Shown: positions 23,795 through 35,066 of the stretch, piece after piece | Layout of the letters: the number at the start of each line of letters is the position of its first letter | How positions within the stretch are numbered: position 1 is the stretch's first letter | Assembly: GCA_003988855.1 (NCBI GenBank) | Contig: QYAI01000038.1 | Location: 1 to 64,000 of the forward strand | Direction of reading: 5' to 3' | Origin: Arachnopeziza araneosa | Taxonomy: Eukaryota > Ascomycota > Leotiomycetes > Helotiales > Arachnopezizaceae | DNA: 64,000 nucleotides | Position numbers and translations under genes: made by a program | The notes under the pieces: generated by a model | Databases searched by the model: none | What the model was told of the DNA's origin: nothing | What the model saw: only the letters and a program-made list of their open reading frames with translations

Positions 23795-25838
23795 ATGACA
23801 GCGGCACTATACCAAAGTCGACTCCTCGTTCGTCGCTGTACGTGGAGTCGATTCCCTCAACCCCACCTCAGCGTGGATCTTATAACTCGTCGATATATCA
23901 CATCAGGATCTTTGAAAGAATCCAAATCTTTCTCCGAACTAGGTAAGAGGAAGTTCTCAATGTCACCTCCGTCTGCAATAGCTCTTCCTTGTCTCAATAT
24001 CTTATATCTTCAAATTGCCACCTCTCCGGCTCCACTCTTTGCAGGTCACTTTGCACACCCCGGATTTCCTCCAGGTTCCAGAATGATTGTCCCGAGAGTT
24101 CTGGAACCCTATATCTCCCTTCTGTCATTTCCTGTCTCGATCTCTGCCCTCGTGGCGTAATCAGATTCCGGGGGCGCACACATGATGCTCAAGATGTCTC
24201 AGAATGAGGAACCACGTGACTAGCGTCTCACTCTTGGATCTGGCTAAAGACGACATCATGCCTTCTGAACCTGTTGCTGACCCGTCCTTAGGAAGCTCCA
24301 AAGCTCCAGATTCTCTCGATGGGCCTAACAAACAGAACAATAATTCATGGTCACGAGACAGTAGAAGAAATGGAGATCCTCTCCTGTCCAAAATGCTCGA
24401 AGCAGCTGCTACAGCCTTCGCAAGCATTATTGTATTAGGCACTGGCTTTGGTCTTGGTGGCTATCTATATCACAAGTTTTACAAATGGCTCGTACTTCAC
24501 AAAATGGAGGGTGCTTTCAAACCTGGAGATCCCGTGCTTGAGCTCGCAGCAATTGGCAAACAAGTTGTTCTTCCTAACTCAATCACCGGCTTTCAAACAA
24601 CAGATGACCATTGGATTGTTAGAGATGAGCAGACCAAGGTTGACAACATCGTTAATGGAACTGATCGAGGTCACTATCATCTTCTCACTGGTGAAAAAGG
24701 CACTGGGAAGAGCAGTATGCTACTCGACGCCATGTCCAAAATAGAAGGCGAAGGCGTCTCCATGTTTGAAGCTCATGCGGACCTTGAAATCTTTCGCATA
24801 CGCTTAGGCAAAGCCCTTGATTTTGAGTTTCATGAGGATTACATTGGATCATACTTCTCTGAGCGTGGTCCTCGTGACACCACAGCACTTTTGGACATTG
24901 AACGAGCCTTCAACAAACTTGAGAAAGTGGCTTTGAAACGTCGCAAACGTGTTGGGCGACCACTCATTCTGATAATTAACGCTGTACATCTTGTTCGAGA
25001 TGATGAAGATGGGCGAGACCTACTGGAGCTCCTCCAGCAGCGTGCTGAGCAATGGGCAGTCTCGAACCTTGTAACAGTAGTGTTCAATTCGGACGACTAT
25101 TGGGTCTACGAACGATTAAAGCAGCTTGCTACCCGCATGGAGGTAACCTCTATCACTGACCTCCCTCAAAATCAAGCCATCGCCGCACTCTCCAAATACC
25201 GAGCTAAATACTTCACCTCACAACCCGAACCCACTTCCCTCCTGAATGAAGTCTACGCACGGGTTGGAGGCCGTCTCACATTCTTGAACCGCGTCGCCAA
25301 AGCGGAAGACATGCTTGCCGCTGCGGACAAAATCATTGACATCGAACGCCAATGGTTCCTGAACCAATGCTGGATTCTTGGCGCCGAGATGGATGACGAT
25401 GTCATGGACCAACAAAAATATGCTGCCGCAGCCATGGTACTAGCTCACGCTCTTGTCAAAGCTCAGGATCCCGATTCCTCTGAACTTCCACGGATTCCAC
25501 TGCACGTAGCTCGCGAGATCATGACTCGTGCCGATTTTATCCGTTCATATGATCACAGTAATCTCTTTACTATCACATCAGATGCCTATGTGAGAGCGGA
25601 TAGTGTTCCCATGCAACGTGCATTTAAGAGTATCTGCGAGAAGGAGGGATTTGAAGAACATCTTGAGAAGACAATACAGAGGATTTCGGATATTGAATCC
25701 TTGGGTAGGACGAGAGAGTTGGTTTCCAAGGATTTGGTGCTTGGCGGGACGTATAAAATTAAGAAGAAGGATGGGCGGAGAGGAGATAAGAGGTGGGAGG
25801 TTAAGCTTAAAGAGCAGAGCGATGATGAGGATGAATAA
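23795..25838 (+). CDS. Mitochondrial AAA-type P-loop ATPase with C-terminal extension
   Basis: Exon 1 is 23795-23942 and exon 2 is 24292-25838, giving 564 aa. The 349-bp intron has a GTAAGA donor, a CTGAC branch site 11 bp before the TTAG acceptor, and keeps frame (SFSELG + GSSKAPD). Residues 1-49 are rich in Arg, Ser and Leu without acids (LLVRRCTWSRF ... RRYITSG), a mitochondrial presequence. Residues about 88-110 form one membrane helix (FASIIVLGTGFGLGGYLY). Walker A GEKGTGKSS is at about 183-191; a Walker B-like strand PLILIINAVHLV follows, with Asn where the acidic residue is often found. An acidic run (RDDEDGRDLLELL) and a winged-helix-like C-terminal part complete it. Fungal homologues of this layout are inner-membrane proteins of unclear function. 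Exon 1 could instead read on to 24160, or the protein could begin at the ATG at 24204, but neither fits the presequence and splice signals as well. Confidence 0.85.
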
Positions 25839-26533
25839 TGTGAAGAAGTGGCAGGTGGATTTAATGAGACATGTATAATTATGTTTATGTAATGATATGT
25901 ATGATGAGATGCAAAAGAATGATTCTTCCATTACTCATTTCAGCTCGAGAGATTCCCCAAACCTCCTAGTCTTCTTGACTTGCTTCCGGCACGGAAAGCA
26001 TACTATACGAAGGCTCGGCTTTCCAGCCACATGGAGATCTCTCTATGCCTCTCTTCATCCAAGACTTGAGTTTTCATCCACTTTGGCACAAGCTCAAAAT
26101 ACGTCTCGGTCCTCGAACAAAAGGCTTTGTAACTGTCGGTTTACAGTCACTCGAAGATATCGCCAATAACTGTTCAATAAATATCATCAAAGCGAAAGCG
26201 GACCTGCTGTCACGGTCGATCAAATTCGTGTATAGGTTGCACATGGGATTCTCCCTTCCCGAGCCCATAACCCGGCCCGAGGCCGGTACAACCTGTCGGC
26301 AGCTCCCGAATCTCAAGATGACACCATCAGGAACGTTGGGTTGAAGAAAACCTTGTAGGTGCATAAATCCTTCGCTAGCGAATAAGACTAAACCGTAACT
26401 CTAACTTCCCACGAGCGCTCTTATGTCAGACTTTAATATTTTATTGCTTGTGAATAAAGGAGGCCCGAATCCTAACTCTCTGTCCCAGGCGTTACAGTAC
26501 ATGTTCCATTGCTGATATGTGGAGAGAGATCTC
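25839..26533. other. Intergenic, nothing recognised
   Basis: The 3' flanks of two convergent genes. The open frames on both strands around 26045-26364 overlap each other and carry no known motif. Confidence 0.5.
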
Positions 26534-27464
26534 CTATGAGGAGCTACCAAAGCCAACTTGGCTCAACCCACCAGTCCATGTGTGAACAACACTTTCCCCC
26601 GCAGTGGACCCATTAACCCCCTCACGTTTGGGAAGCTCGTCTCCTTCTTCCGTCTCCGTTGGGGCCTCGGACTCAAAGTCGGCCACCTGCTCAATCCCAT
26701 GATCATAGGAGAAAGAATAGCTCCACTTCCATTTCTTGATGGTTTTCTCGCTCGTTTGGTCATAGAGATAAATGATGAATACTTCACTGATGTCTGTTCT
26801 AACGAGATCCGTATTACCACCCCCATTTAGTCTAGTTGTATTTGGAACTGTTGACGAAGGACCATCCAGCATTGATAGAGTGAGAGAATCTCCAACATTT
26901 GGAAGCGGTTGGCCCCTTGCGTCCGCTGTATACCATGGTATCATAGTCTAATTGCCATCCAGGAATGGAAAGTCTCCGGAAGCCGGCAAAGTTGTTAAAG
27001 TATCATTTGTCTGATAAGTGGATACTCTGCTAGAAGATACAATGTTTTGAACCAGGCCGACCGTGTTGCCTACGTGGGATTGAGCCGTGGAGCTGACTTT
27101 GACCTCGAACTTCATCCAATCCGTTTCTTGGCCAACATACTCGTCAGCTTGGAATTTGATGTCGCCCCATTGGTCCGCATCAGGTTTGACTTGTCCCATT
27201 TCTTTCGCTGTCACTATTTCGACTTCTGGATCCCCTCCATCTTGGGCTTGATCTCCTGGGTTTCCTGCATCTTGGGCTTGATCTGTTGGTGCTCCCTCAT
27301 CTTGGGCATGATCTTCTTGATCATCTAGCATGTCAGTATAGGTTTTTGAAGTTGTCTGAAATCTGTCTCACCTGGTGGAGGGTTCCTGCATCTTCTTCCC
27401 CATCAACTGTGTCCTCGGGCTGATCATTTTCAAGTTGATCTATTTCTGGTTCGGAGTCGGACAT
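26534..27464 (-). pseudogene. Gene of unknown family broken by one in-frame TAG
   Basis: A minus-strand frame runs from about 27331 to 26534 and is open except for a single TAG at 26950-26948. The protein text is coherent across it: LPASGDFPFLDGN, stop, TMIPWYTADARGQP. Upstream, 27464-27372 could be a first exon (31 codons, MSDSEPEIDQLEND..., donor GTGAGA). No acceptor nearby gives both a normal intron length and the right phase, except GATGAG near 27295 (77 bp). The predicted product has an acidic N terminus with DQAQDxGxP repeats. A folded-looking middle follows (WGDIKFQADEYVGQETDWMKFEV; VFIIYLYDQTSEKTIKKWKWSYSF), then an acidic tail. I do not recognise the family. It may be a recent nonsense allele, a readthrough gene or a sequencing error. 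Its divergent neighbour at 28956 has the same kind of lesion. Confidence 0.6.
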
Positions 27465-28738
27465 TGTGAATTTACGAAACTCGCAAGAAAATTGGCTATG
27501 TTCCATCAGCACTATCGCCAGTTTAGATACTCTGAACTTACTGAAACTGTGAGCTAGCTTTAAAGATTGATGGAGACAATGAATTATGAAGTGAGTTTGG
27601 ACTGGATAGTAATCTCTTTTATATGAGAATTATGTTCCCTTATCTTGGCACTCAACTCTGGTCACTCTATAAATAGGGAAATGCTCGTAAAGCTGAATTT
27701 AGACGGTCCTAATGTTGTTGGTTACAATTTAAAATAATCACGCCACAAGGACATGCGGTATTCTATCAAGTCAGGGCAGCTTGGCTTGGCGTGCCCTCTT
27801 AGATTGAAAAGGATATTTTGTATTCAGGATTTTCCTTGTATAGTCCACCCGTAGTCGACTTTACTCTGGGATCGGCCGCCAAACACTTCAGCCATGTGAC
27901 TAAAGCAGGGAATTAGTTGAACGCCACTTTTGCTCTCTGTGTTTGACAGCTTCACACAGCCTGTTGAGTGGCCCAAAATATCACAGCAACGGATGTTATC
28001 GTTGCACTCGGTCAGACCGATGGTGCCATATTCAGCAAGTATCTGTGATAAGCTCTTGCGTGCCAAGAGTAAGCTTACTGCGTGTCTTGGCTACAATCTG
28101 ATTTTTCTCCAAACTTGGAGTGCATGGCAGCATTATTCCTCGACCTAGTGGGTTTTTCCCGAGTTCAGCTCCCTCGGTTGGGAAGCTAGCATTGCTGTTC
28201 AATCAAGTATGGAGTGAGGCTTATGATAGGTGGCGGAGAGGAATGAAAGAAGTTTGCAAAATAGGACTTAAATTATCACGGGAATCAGACGTGTTCCGAA
28301 ACTCAGTTCGAGAGGTTGTTATGTATTCAGCCGCATGGACACGGGGGTAACAATTCAATGATAGCTAGAGTCCCACCGCCTGTGACTAGACAATCCAGTG
28401 CATCTTCAAGGCGAGAAGTACCGATATCAGAATGAGCTGTGTAGCGCTTTTCATGAACAGTGGGAGCCATTCCTTCCGTAAAGTACCCAATGAAATCTAC
28501 ACCCGCATTCGAAGATATGGTTTGATCCCCGCCCTGCTGTTGACGTCGATGCGAACCGCACTGACAGGAGTAAGCTTACCTTGCATATGGTTACGCTAAT
28601 CATATCTTATGAGTAAGTCCTAGCGTCCTAGTCCCTACGGAAGCTCAGCCCTACAGGTCACGCCAAGAAATTCTCGATAACGAGCCTGCGCTTCAAACAT
28701 AATTCCAATTTCGGAAAACTAGGATGTAGACCATTCGT
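27465..28738. other. Shared upstream region of two broken genes
   Basis: About 1.3 kb between the divergent broken genes at 26534-27464 (-) and 28956-29752 (+). Only short frames were seen, and no repeat ends or transposon marks. Confidence 0.5.
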
Positions 28739-28909
28739 ATGTCGCGAGCGCGCCTTGAAGATCTAATCCTAGATAGCGAATTAGAAGATGCAGGTCTAGT
28801 ACTACCCAAATTTGTTAGCATTGCATCGTCCAGGACATTTAAGAAGAATGGGCGAACCGTGAAATTCCAACTCAACCTACTAAAACCTCGCAGTCAAACT
28901 CAAAATTAA
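28739..28909 (+). CDS. Possible 56-aa small ORF
   Basis: An ATG-initiated frame of 56 codons ends 46 bp before the next gene. Its text is coding-like: acidic and amphipathic first half (RLEDLILDSELEDAGLVLPKF), basic second half (FKKNGRTVKFQLNLLKPRS). No family recognised. It could be a short protein, an upstream ORF of the 28956 gene, or chance. Confidence 0.3.
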   Translation: MSRARLEDLILDSELEDAGLVLPKFVSIASSRTFKKNGRTVKFQLNLLKPRSQTQN

Positions 28910-28955
28910 CTAGAGATAATCAAGTCAACTCAATATTCCAACGAAATCAAAAATC

Positions 28956-29752
28956 ATGGCATCAATTGTGATGAAAGGTTAGTTTTCTTTATTCCTTGTT
29001 CCCCAGAAATTCCTAATTAAGGAATCGCAGCCATTGCGGGAAACGCCATAGAAGATGCAGCCCATCAAGCTGTAGATGTTGCTCAGGCTGCTGGCCAAAT
29101 CATGGACGTGATCCGTGATCAGACAAAAAAAGCCAATGAAGCCGCACGACAAGCAAACAACGAGTTCAATATCCGCAAGAACTTTCTTGACAACACAGTC
29201 GATGCCATAAAATAAGCAACACTAGGACAGTTCAACATTGTAATCTGTACTGATCAAGCTGGAGATGACTTTCAAGAGCTCACGGGCCGGATTCTCCCGA
29301 TGGATTTGGTAGATGTGGCAGTTGGAGATGGAAAAACTGTAAACTATCAAGTCTACGTTTTTGATACTGGGAAATACTTGCGTCATGGACTATGGGAGAG
29401 GGACTCTTGGTGGTTTTATGGTGAAACCGACAAGTTCTGGGATCCTGCTGCTATGCATGTTCATTTTGAAAAGGCTCAGCCAAAGTTGAACCCGGACGAG
29501 GTCCAACAGCTGCAGATTGCTCAAGGTGAAGAGGCGGAAACAGCAGATGCTGTCAATGGTGCCACTCAGGAATCTGATGACAATGAAGAGCAACAACCTG
29601 AGACAGAACATGAAGAGGCAGAACCCGAACAGAATGAGGAGCCTGAGAATGAAGAGGAACCTGAGCAGCAAGAAGAAGCAGAGCCGCAGCAAGAAGAGGA
29701 AGCAGAGCCTCAGCAAGAAGAGGAGGCAGAGCCTGAGAATGACGAGGAATAA
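28956..29752 (+). pseudogene. Gene of unknown family broken by one in-frame TAA
   Basis: Exon 1 (28956-28977, MASIVMK) splices through a 53-bp intron (GTTAGT to GCAG) to 29031 in good phase. From there one frame runs to the stop at 29750-29752, interrupted only by a TAA at 29213-29215 (DNTVDAIK, stop, ATLGQFNIVICTDQAGDD). With the stop counted as a residue the product would be 247 aa. It has an Ala-rich helical N terminus (AAHQAVDVAQAAGQIMD), then a compact domain rich in Trp, Tyr and Phe (GLWERDSWWFYGETDKFWD), then a long Glu/Gln tail of about 75 residues in EPEQQEEAE-type repeats. The intact intron and the frame preserved on both sides argue for recent loss or a functional stop. If the TAA is real, a 67-aa N-terminal peptide is made. 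Family unknown. Confidence 0.6.
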
Positions 29753-29895
29753 ATGTATAGATCTAGACGCGATATAAGAGCCTAGAACAATAGTAGCATG
29801 AACATGTTGGAGGATAAACTCTGGGAAGAATAAACTATATGACTGGGGATTCCAAAAATTCTGGCACCTTCATTCAGCACGATGAGTAGCCATCT

Positions 29896-30111
29896 TCAGT
29901 CAACTCCAGCTTCGAATGAACCTGATCATTTCAGTTCCACAAATCCCAATTCCCAGTTGAATAATCCTATATTAAAAAGGAAAGACTTACGCGCGACTCT
30001 CGGCACATGCCCAATATATGCCACTCTGTGTGCTTCAAGTGAAGTCTTCGTCACTTGAATTTCTCTCCCCTCGCTTCCCAATGACTCAGTCAAGTATCTT
30101 CGATTGAACAT
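29896..30111 (-). CDS. Possible 48-aa mini-protein (2 exons)
   Basis: Exons 30111-29991 and 29921-29896 are joined by a 69-bp intron (GTAAGT donor, ATCAG acceptor). The product is basic: MFNRRYLTESLGSEGRE, then QVTKTSLEAHRVAYIGHVPRVAR and a short acidic end. The strong donor and the short in-frame second exon support a real transcript; the basic N terminus could be a mitochondrial signal. No family recognised. It ends 143 bp from the stop of the tail-to-tail broken gene at 28956-29752. Confidence 0.45.
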
Positions 30112-30827
30112 GATTGATAACGAAGCGCGGAAAGACGGTTGAGAGAAAGCCTAACTGAAGCCTCGCGGCTTCACGTGACTTCTCCTCCAAAGGCCAGATC
30201 CCAGAGGACGGGAGTCTCCTGGTCTACCAATTTAATTTAGTCTTAGCTATTCATTTTGTCTTTCTGTATATGGAGGTTCAAATCAAAAAACACTTAGCTG
30301 TTTATCTTCACATATCAACAATCACATGTAAACATCACCTGGGCATAGAGTGTTCAGATTGACACATGATCTTTTTTGTTCAAGGCAATTTTCCACTAAG
30401 TGTTGTTCTTTTAGACATTCTGCTTCAATTGAGCTATCAAATCAATGTTCAAGTATGATTCAATGAGGTTTCTGGTTATAAAATTCAAGTCACATGCGGT
30501 GGCGCTGCCAGCTGTACAATCGCCGATTCAACCTCACCTCATTTAAATTCGCACTCGACAAGATAGAAAATCTTTTTTACAATAACGGAAAGCCTGACTT
30601 TCTCACCTGTATCATTCGTCTCAATTCGGCCACGTAAGGAAAATGACAAACGACGCAGTCTCTGACTTTGAGTTTGCTCCTATATTTAAGGCACAGCCGC
30701 CTAGAAACCTCTTTCTCCTACAAGATGGCCTATAGCTCGTCTACATGAGCGTTGGTCAAATCGCACAATATGTTCAAGATGCAGGAAGATATTACGTCGG
30801 GCCAGCAATGCTAGAGTTAACTTTGTT
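30112..30827. other. Upstream region of mini-gene and HET relic
   Basis: AT-rich DNA without recognisable genes. The 5' part of the original HET gene may have begun in here but is too decayed to read. Confidence 0.5.
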
Positions 30828-32835
30828 GTGATTTGCCAAGGAATAGAGCCTTTACGAGAAGACTCAAGAGAGGGGTGTTCAATGTGCCTCATTTTACTCA
30901 GCGCCCATTCCGAGCTTAAATATCCCAAAACTTATGGGCATGCTCGCATTGAAAATCGGAACGAGGAATTGGAAAAGAAATTTTACTGGGAAGTGCTTGT
31001 AATTATGAGGCGCGACAACGGGGTCCCGGAAGTTGAGCTGAGAATTGACTACAGGGTAAATACCACGAATTACGGTACATATTTTGAATTGCGAAATAAA
31101 AGTTTTCTTTCATTTACCAACGCCTCAGGCAATGCCTCTCTAAGACCAATATACTTCCAGCTTACCTCGGTTGGCAGACACATGCTTCAACAATTTCCCT
31201 CATCAAATTTCGCGTCTAGGAACATCTACCAACTCGTTGAATACATTCTTACAGATCAGAGAGTGGTTGAATCAGTGTGATAAAAATCACATTAGCTGTT
31301 CACAAAATAGCAGAGCTTCTGTCGATACTCCTATGTTGTTGCCTACAAGGCTAGTCGAAATAATCTCCATCCTCCCGTTACAAGCACGAATCTGCGAATC
31401 CAGCACACTAAATCCATCCACAAAGTATTTGACTCTTGGTCACTGTTGAGAACTACTGTTCCTTGTCGATTACTTCAAGAAAGTATTGGTATCATGATGA
31501 AGTCAATCGCAAACGACCATCTTTCCACAACTTTTCGACATGCTTTGGAGATTACTTTTAAGTTGAGTTTTGCATATATCTGGATCGATGCGCTCTGTAT
31601 TATCCAAGATAGTGAAGATGATTGGGAGAGAGAATCAGCGACGATGAGTACTGTTTATTCGAATTCATATTGCAACCTGTCAGCTGCGGCTTCACCAGAC
31701 GGAAGTGGAGGTCTTTTTCGTGCACGAGATACTCAATTCCTTCAACCATGTCACGTGAGAATTGGCGGGTCGTTCCATTATGTTGTTGATAGAGGCTTGT
31801 GGAAGCGTGAAGTTGATGGAAGTCCACTCTAAAAACGAGCCTGGGTGTGCCAAGAACGAATTTTAGCACCCAGAAACGTGCATTTCGGTTCAAATCAGGT
31901 ATTCTGGGAGTGCGACGAGGTCTATGCTAGTGAGTCAGTCCCACTCAGGTTACCCTCTGCTATTGAGGCCATTTCCCGGCTGCGAATGAACACTGCTTTT
32001 GCCAGTAAAGAAGGAGAAAAAACAAAATATTCGGAGAAGCTGCTTCGGTTTCATCAATACAAATCATGGAACATGATTGTAGAGTCATATTCCAAACGCG
32101 TCTTAACTAAAGTCAGCGATAAACTGGTTGCTATAGGAGGAGTCGCCGCTAAATTTGAATGGATCCTAAATGACAGTTATGTTGCAGGTCTTTGGAGAAA
32201 TGACTTGATAATGGCCTGATGTGGCGCTGTGAGGATCGGGATAGCTCCAATTATTCTCAATTTGTTGCCCCTCTTGGTCATAGTTTTCGGTCAATAGTTC
32301 GATCATTTGGGCTTCGGGTTCCCAGATATCTGACTCTATGAACCGTGGCACTGTCATTACTGAGGTGCTGAACGCTCAAGTTGACCATTTGACCGGCACA
32401 GATTTGGGCAAGCGCGAGGAGGATCACTCTGCGTTAAAGGAAAGTTGTTTCGGGTGGGAATAAGATCAAATTATTACAAGTTTTTGTATTGGGTACATAT
32501 AGAGGATAAATCTATACTTTCAGGTAACATGTTTGTATACCTAGATAAAAAAATTTGAGGATGGAGTAAGAGTTTCCGTGCTCGGCGACGAGGTATATTG
32601 TTTGCCAGTCAGGGAGCATCTTGAAGACGGGTTACAGCCTATATCTGATGGGTTATTGTTGAAACCCACTGGTAGTACTGGCGAATTTCGTCGGATCGGA
32701 AAATATGGGGTTGGAGAAGAATACTTTAACTCGAACGCCGGGATGAAATATTTTGACTCCAAAGCAGCTGAAAGCGGGCTAGAATACAGCGATGATGGTA
32801 AAGGAGGCTACTGTTACACGATCAAAATAGTCTGA
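30828..32835 (+). pseudogene. HET-domain (heterokaryon incompatibility) gene, decayed
   Basis: Pieces of a HET protein lie in order but in changing frames. First is a Cys-containing N-terminal block (SREGCSMCLILL). The segment before the HET core follows (QIREWLNQCDKNHISCSQNS, then YLTLGHC with a stop where Trp-Gly normally follows). The HET core is next: FAYIWIDALCIIQDSEDDWE, VYSNSYCNLSAAAS, GLFRARD. A TAA at about 31830 separates SPL from KRAWVCQERILAPRNVHF. After YVAGLWRNDLIM the frame shifts to reach LMWRCEDRD and shifts again for SWS-stop-FSVNSSIIWASGS. A C-terminal block at 32578-32835 (EVYCLPVREHLEDG, LLLKPTG) matches the usual HET tail. At least three stops and two frameshifts rule out function. 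HET proteins trigger non-self cell death on hyphal fusion, and such genes commonly birth and die in fungal accessory regions. Confidence 0.85.
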
Positions 32836-33869
32836 ACAGAGGTTTAGAGAGCGGCAGGAGCAGTAGTATGCTGTTGCGCTGGAACGCGCTTGATCCAGAG
32901 AACTTCGAAAGTCGTTTGAAAGTTGAGGTTACACAAAAGCAGATGGAGCCGGAGAAGAAACAACAAACATCCTCATACAAAAGAGCACTAGGTCACAACT
33001 CTTGCTACATCGCATGCCGCATCCCTCACGGAACACCCGGATGTCCTCAAACTGTATTTGCACAGCCTCAGCCTCACTCTCACTCTTACAGCAAGACTCT
33101 GGACCACCTCGAAATTCCTCTCCAGTTCTTCTACTACCGCAGCACGCTGGTCTGCTGAAATATTTGCTAGTCGGTGGGTCAAATTTCGTTCATGAAAGCA
33201 TGCCATAAGCTCAAGAGTTCCAGGACGTCGTTTGCTGAAATGGAGGAGGGGCTGCAACTTGATCCACAGTACCGAGAACCAAAAAAGAGAAGGCAGGAGC
33301 TCTCAAACATAATCAAGACGTTAACTCATCTATCATTAGCGGTGTCTTGCTTTAATTTCTTCATGTGTAAACATGTTGCTAGGATCGTGCCATGTGAATC
33401 GGCGAAAAGGAGACTGGCCAGACCAGAAAACACATCGCCGACACCTAGCCACATTGCCAACATGCCGTTCCAACCAGGTGATTGATTACCGGCAAAAGGG
33501 GGAAACCCTTCTGCGAGACTAGGAATCCCTAAAAACAACACACCGGCTAACGACCAACAATGTGAGAGAAGGGGAATCCTTGCGTGAAGGAGGATTAAAC
33601 ATCTCGCATCGCCGCCAGCATGAAAGAGTCATCGCCCTCGCATTCGTCTTTGCCAATGAGCACAAGCGTGAACATGGCCACCACACCATGAACAAGCGCT
33701 GATGGGGAACAACTTGGTTGGTTGGAGGTCCTGCTCCGTACTTGATTGTTGGACAACTGTGTGGGTAGGGCGAGGCGATCCAATCACGTTGAGAGCTGAC
33801 GAATCACAGAAATTGAGAAAGAATTCATGGGAATTATCAGTATCTTTTCTGCCATCTAGATATTTCATG
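32836..33869. other. Intergenic with a weak coding-like fragment on the minus strand
   Basis: The minus-strand frame 33541-33326 reads as a hydrophobic segment (GWNGMLAMWLGVGDVFSGLASLLFADSHG). The frame at 33257-32988 reads as a helical one (ISADQRAAVVEELERNFEVVQSL). They could be two exons or remains of one gene, but no splice join worked out and I recognise no family. Confidence 0.3.
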
Positions 33870-35066
33870 CTAATCTGGACATCCTGTCACAGGAAAATTA
33901 CAAGAATTCCCCTTAACACTACCCGTAATATTTACTGCGTTAAACACCACATCAGCACAACTACCCGCTCCGCAAAGAACATAGATTCCTTTCCCAGCTT
34001 CTTTCACCGTTCCCGTCATATTTTCAAACAGGATATTCTGAATGAGAACCCCATTTGATGGCTTACCGGTAGCTCCGCCATTCAGATAGTCTTGCTGGAT
34101 ATCGATGCCATAGGTGCTGATATTGGAGAGGAAGATGTTGCTGTATGTGACATTGGCGATGTATCCTGTGGTGTTGAAGTTGGACTTGATACGCGCACCG
34201 TTGGCGGAGGATGTTATTGTGCTATTTGTGAACTTCACTTTGACTTAGCAGTGACAGAAAAGTTGGGAGAGAAGTGAGGCCTACAAGGATGTTGGTTACA
34301 TTGTTGTTGGATTTTCCACCAATGGAACCGATGCTTAATCCATGACTTCCAGAACAGTACGCATTAGATACAGTAATGTTGTTGCCACTGGTGATGGCAA
34401 CGCAGTCGTCTTGGTTGTAAACGGTGATGTTGGTGAGAAGAAGGTTATGAGTACTTGAGATATCGAAACCATCGCTGTTGTGTGCTGCTGGTAAGGTACC
34501 ACTTCGGCTGTTGGGAGTGTCTCCTGCACGGTTGTTGAGGAAGAGGTTCCGCAGTGTGAGATCGGATGAGCTACCTATACTGAAAAGATGAGAAGGCCAG
34601 TTTTGGATGTGGAGGTTTGAGATGGTGGAGCCTTGGGTCATTTTGACAGCTATGAAATCATTGGGCCTAAATCGTTAATTATTTCGATAAGATCAAGTGT
34701 CGAACGGATTTCGTACTTTGGTAATCCACCATTAGATCCCAAGCCATCCCAATATGCCTGTCCATTGCCATCAATGATCGCATCATCTGTCGCGGTAATC
34801 GTTACATTCTTCCCACCAAAAACAATCGAGTGGAAGGAACTTCGATTTGTGAAACCAAACGTTGTCTTTCCGGCAAATGTAACGACTGAATTTGGTAGTA
34901 GTTTCGATAAATCGAGGCTGCTATCGTCTGGGCAGTAGATGTCCTGAAGTATGATATCGGTACAATTTGTCACCGCTGGTGCGACCTGTGAGTACGTAGT
35001 GACAAGACAAGTTTCAATAGCGAAGACCGAGGTTGCAAGAGATGTGAGAAGAATGAACAGCTGCAT
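33870..35066 (-). CDS. Secreted endopolygalacturonase, GH28
   Basis: Three exons (35066-34717, 34666-34285, 34232-33870; introns 50 and 52 bp) give 364 aa, the normal size for fungal endo-PGs. Residues 1-16 (MQLFILLTSLATSVFA) are a signal peptide. The GH28 active-site motifs are all present: HNSDGFD at 179-185 (the NTD motif, here NSD), NQDDCVA at 201-207, GSHGLSIGS at 223-231 with the catalytic His, and RIK at 258-260. The right-handed beta-helix pattern of short Asn/Ile-rich turns is clear. The second intron uses AAG|TTC so that NVTNIL joins FTNSTI; the earlier AG would shift the frame. The enzyme hydrolyses alpha-1,4-galacturonosyl bonds of homogalacturonan outside the cell, loosening plant walls. 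Several N-x-S/T sites suggest N-glycosylation. Such genes are usually induced by pectin and repressed by glucose, but I did not identify regulator sites. Confidence 0.95.

Noticed and set aside
26940..27040. An intron removing the in-frame TAG of the 26534-27464 gene
   Set aside because: Possible GT sites would delete text that looks coding (LPASGDFPFLDGN), and none gives a clear branch site and phase together.
33870..35066. Treating the polygalacturonase as inactive because NTD reads NSD
   Set aside because: The catalytic Asp is kept and the other three motifs (QDD, GSHG, RIK) are intact.
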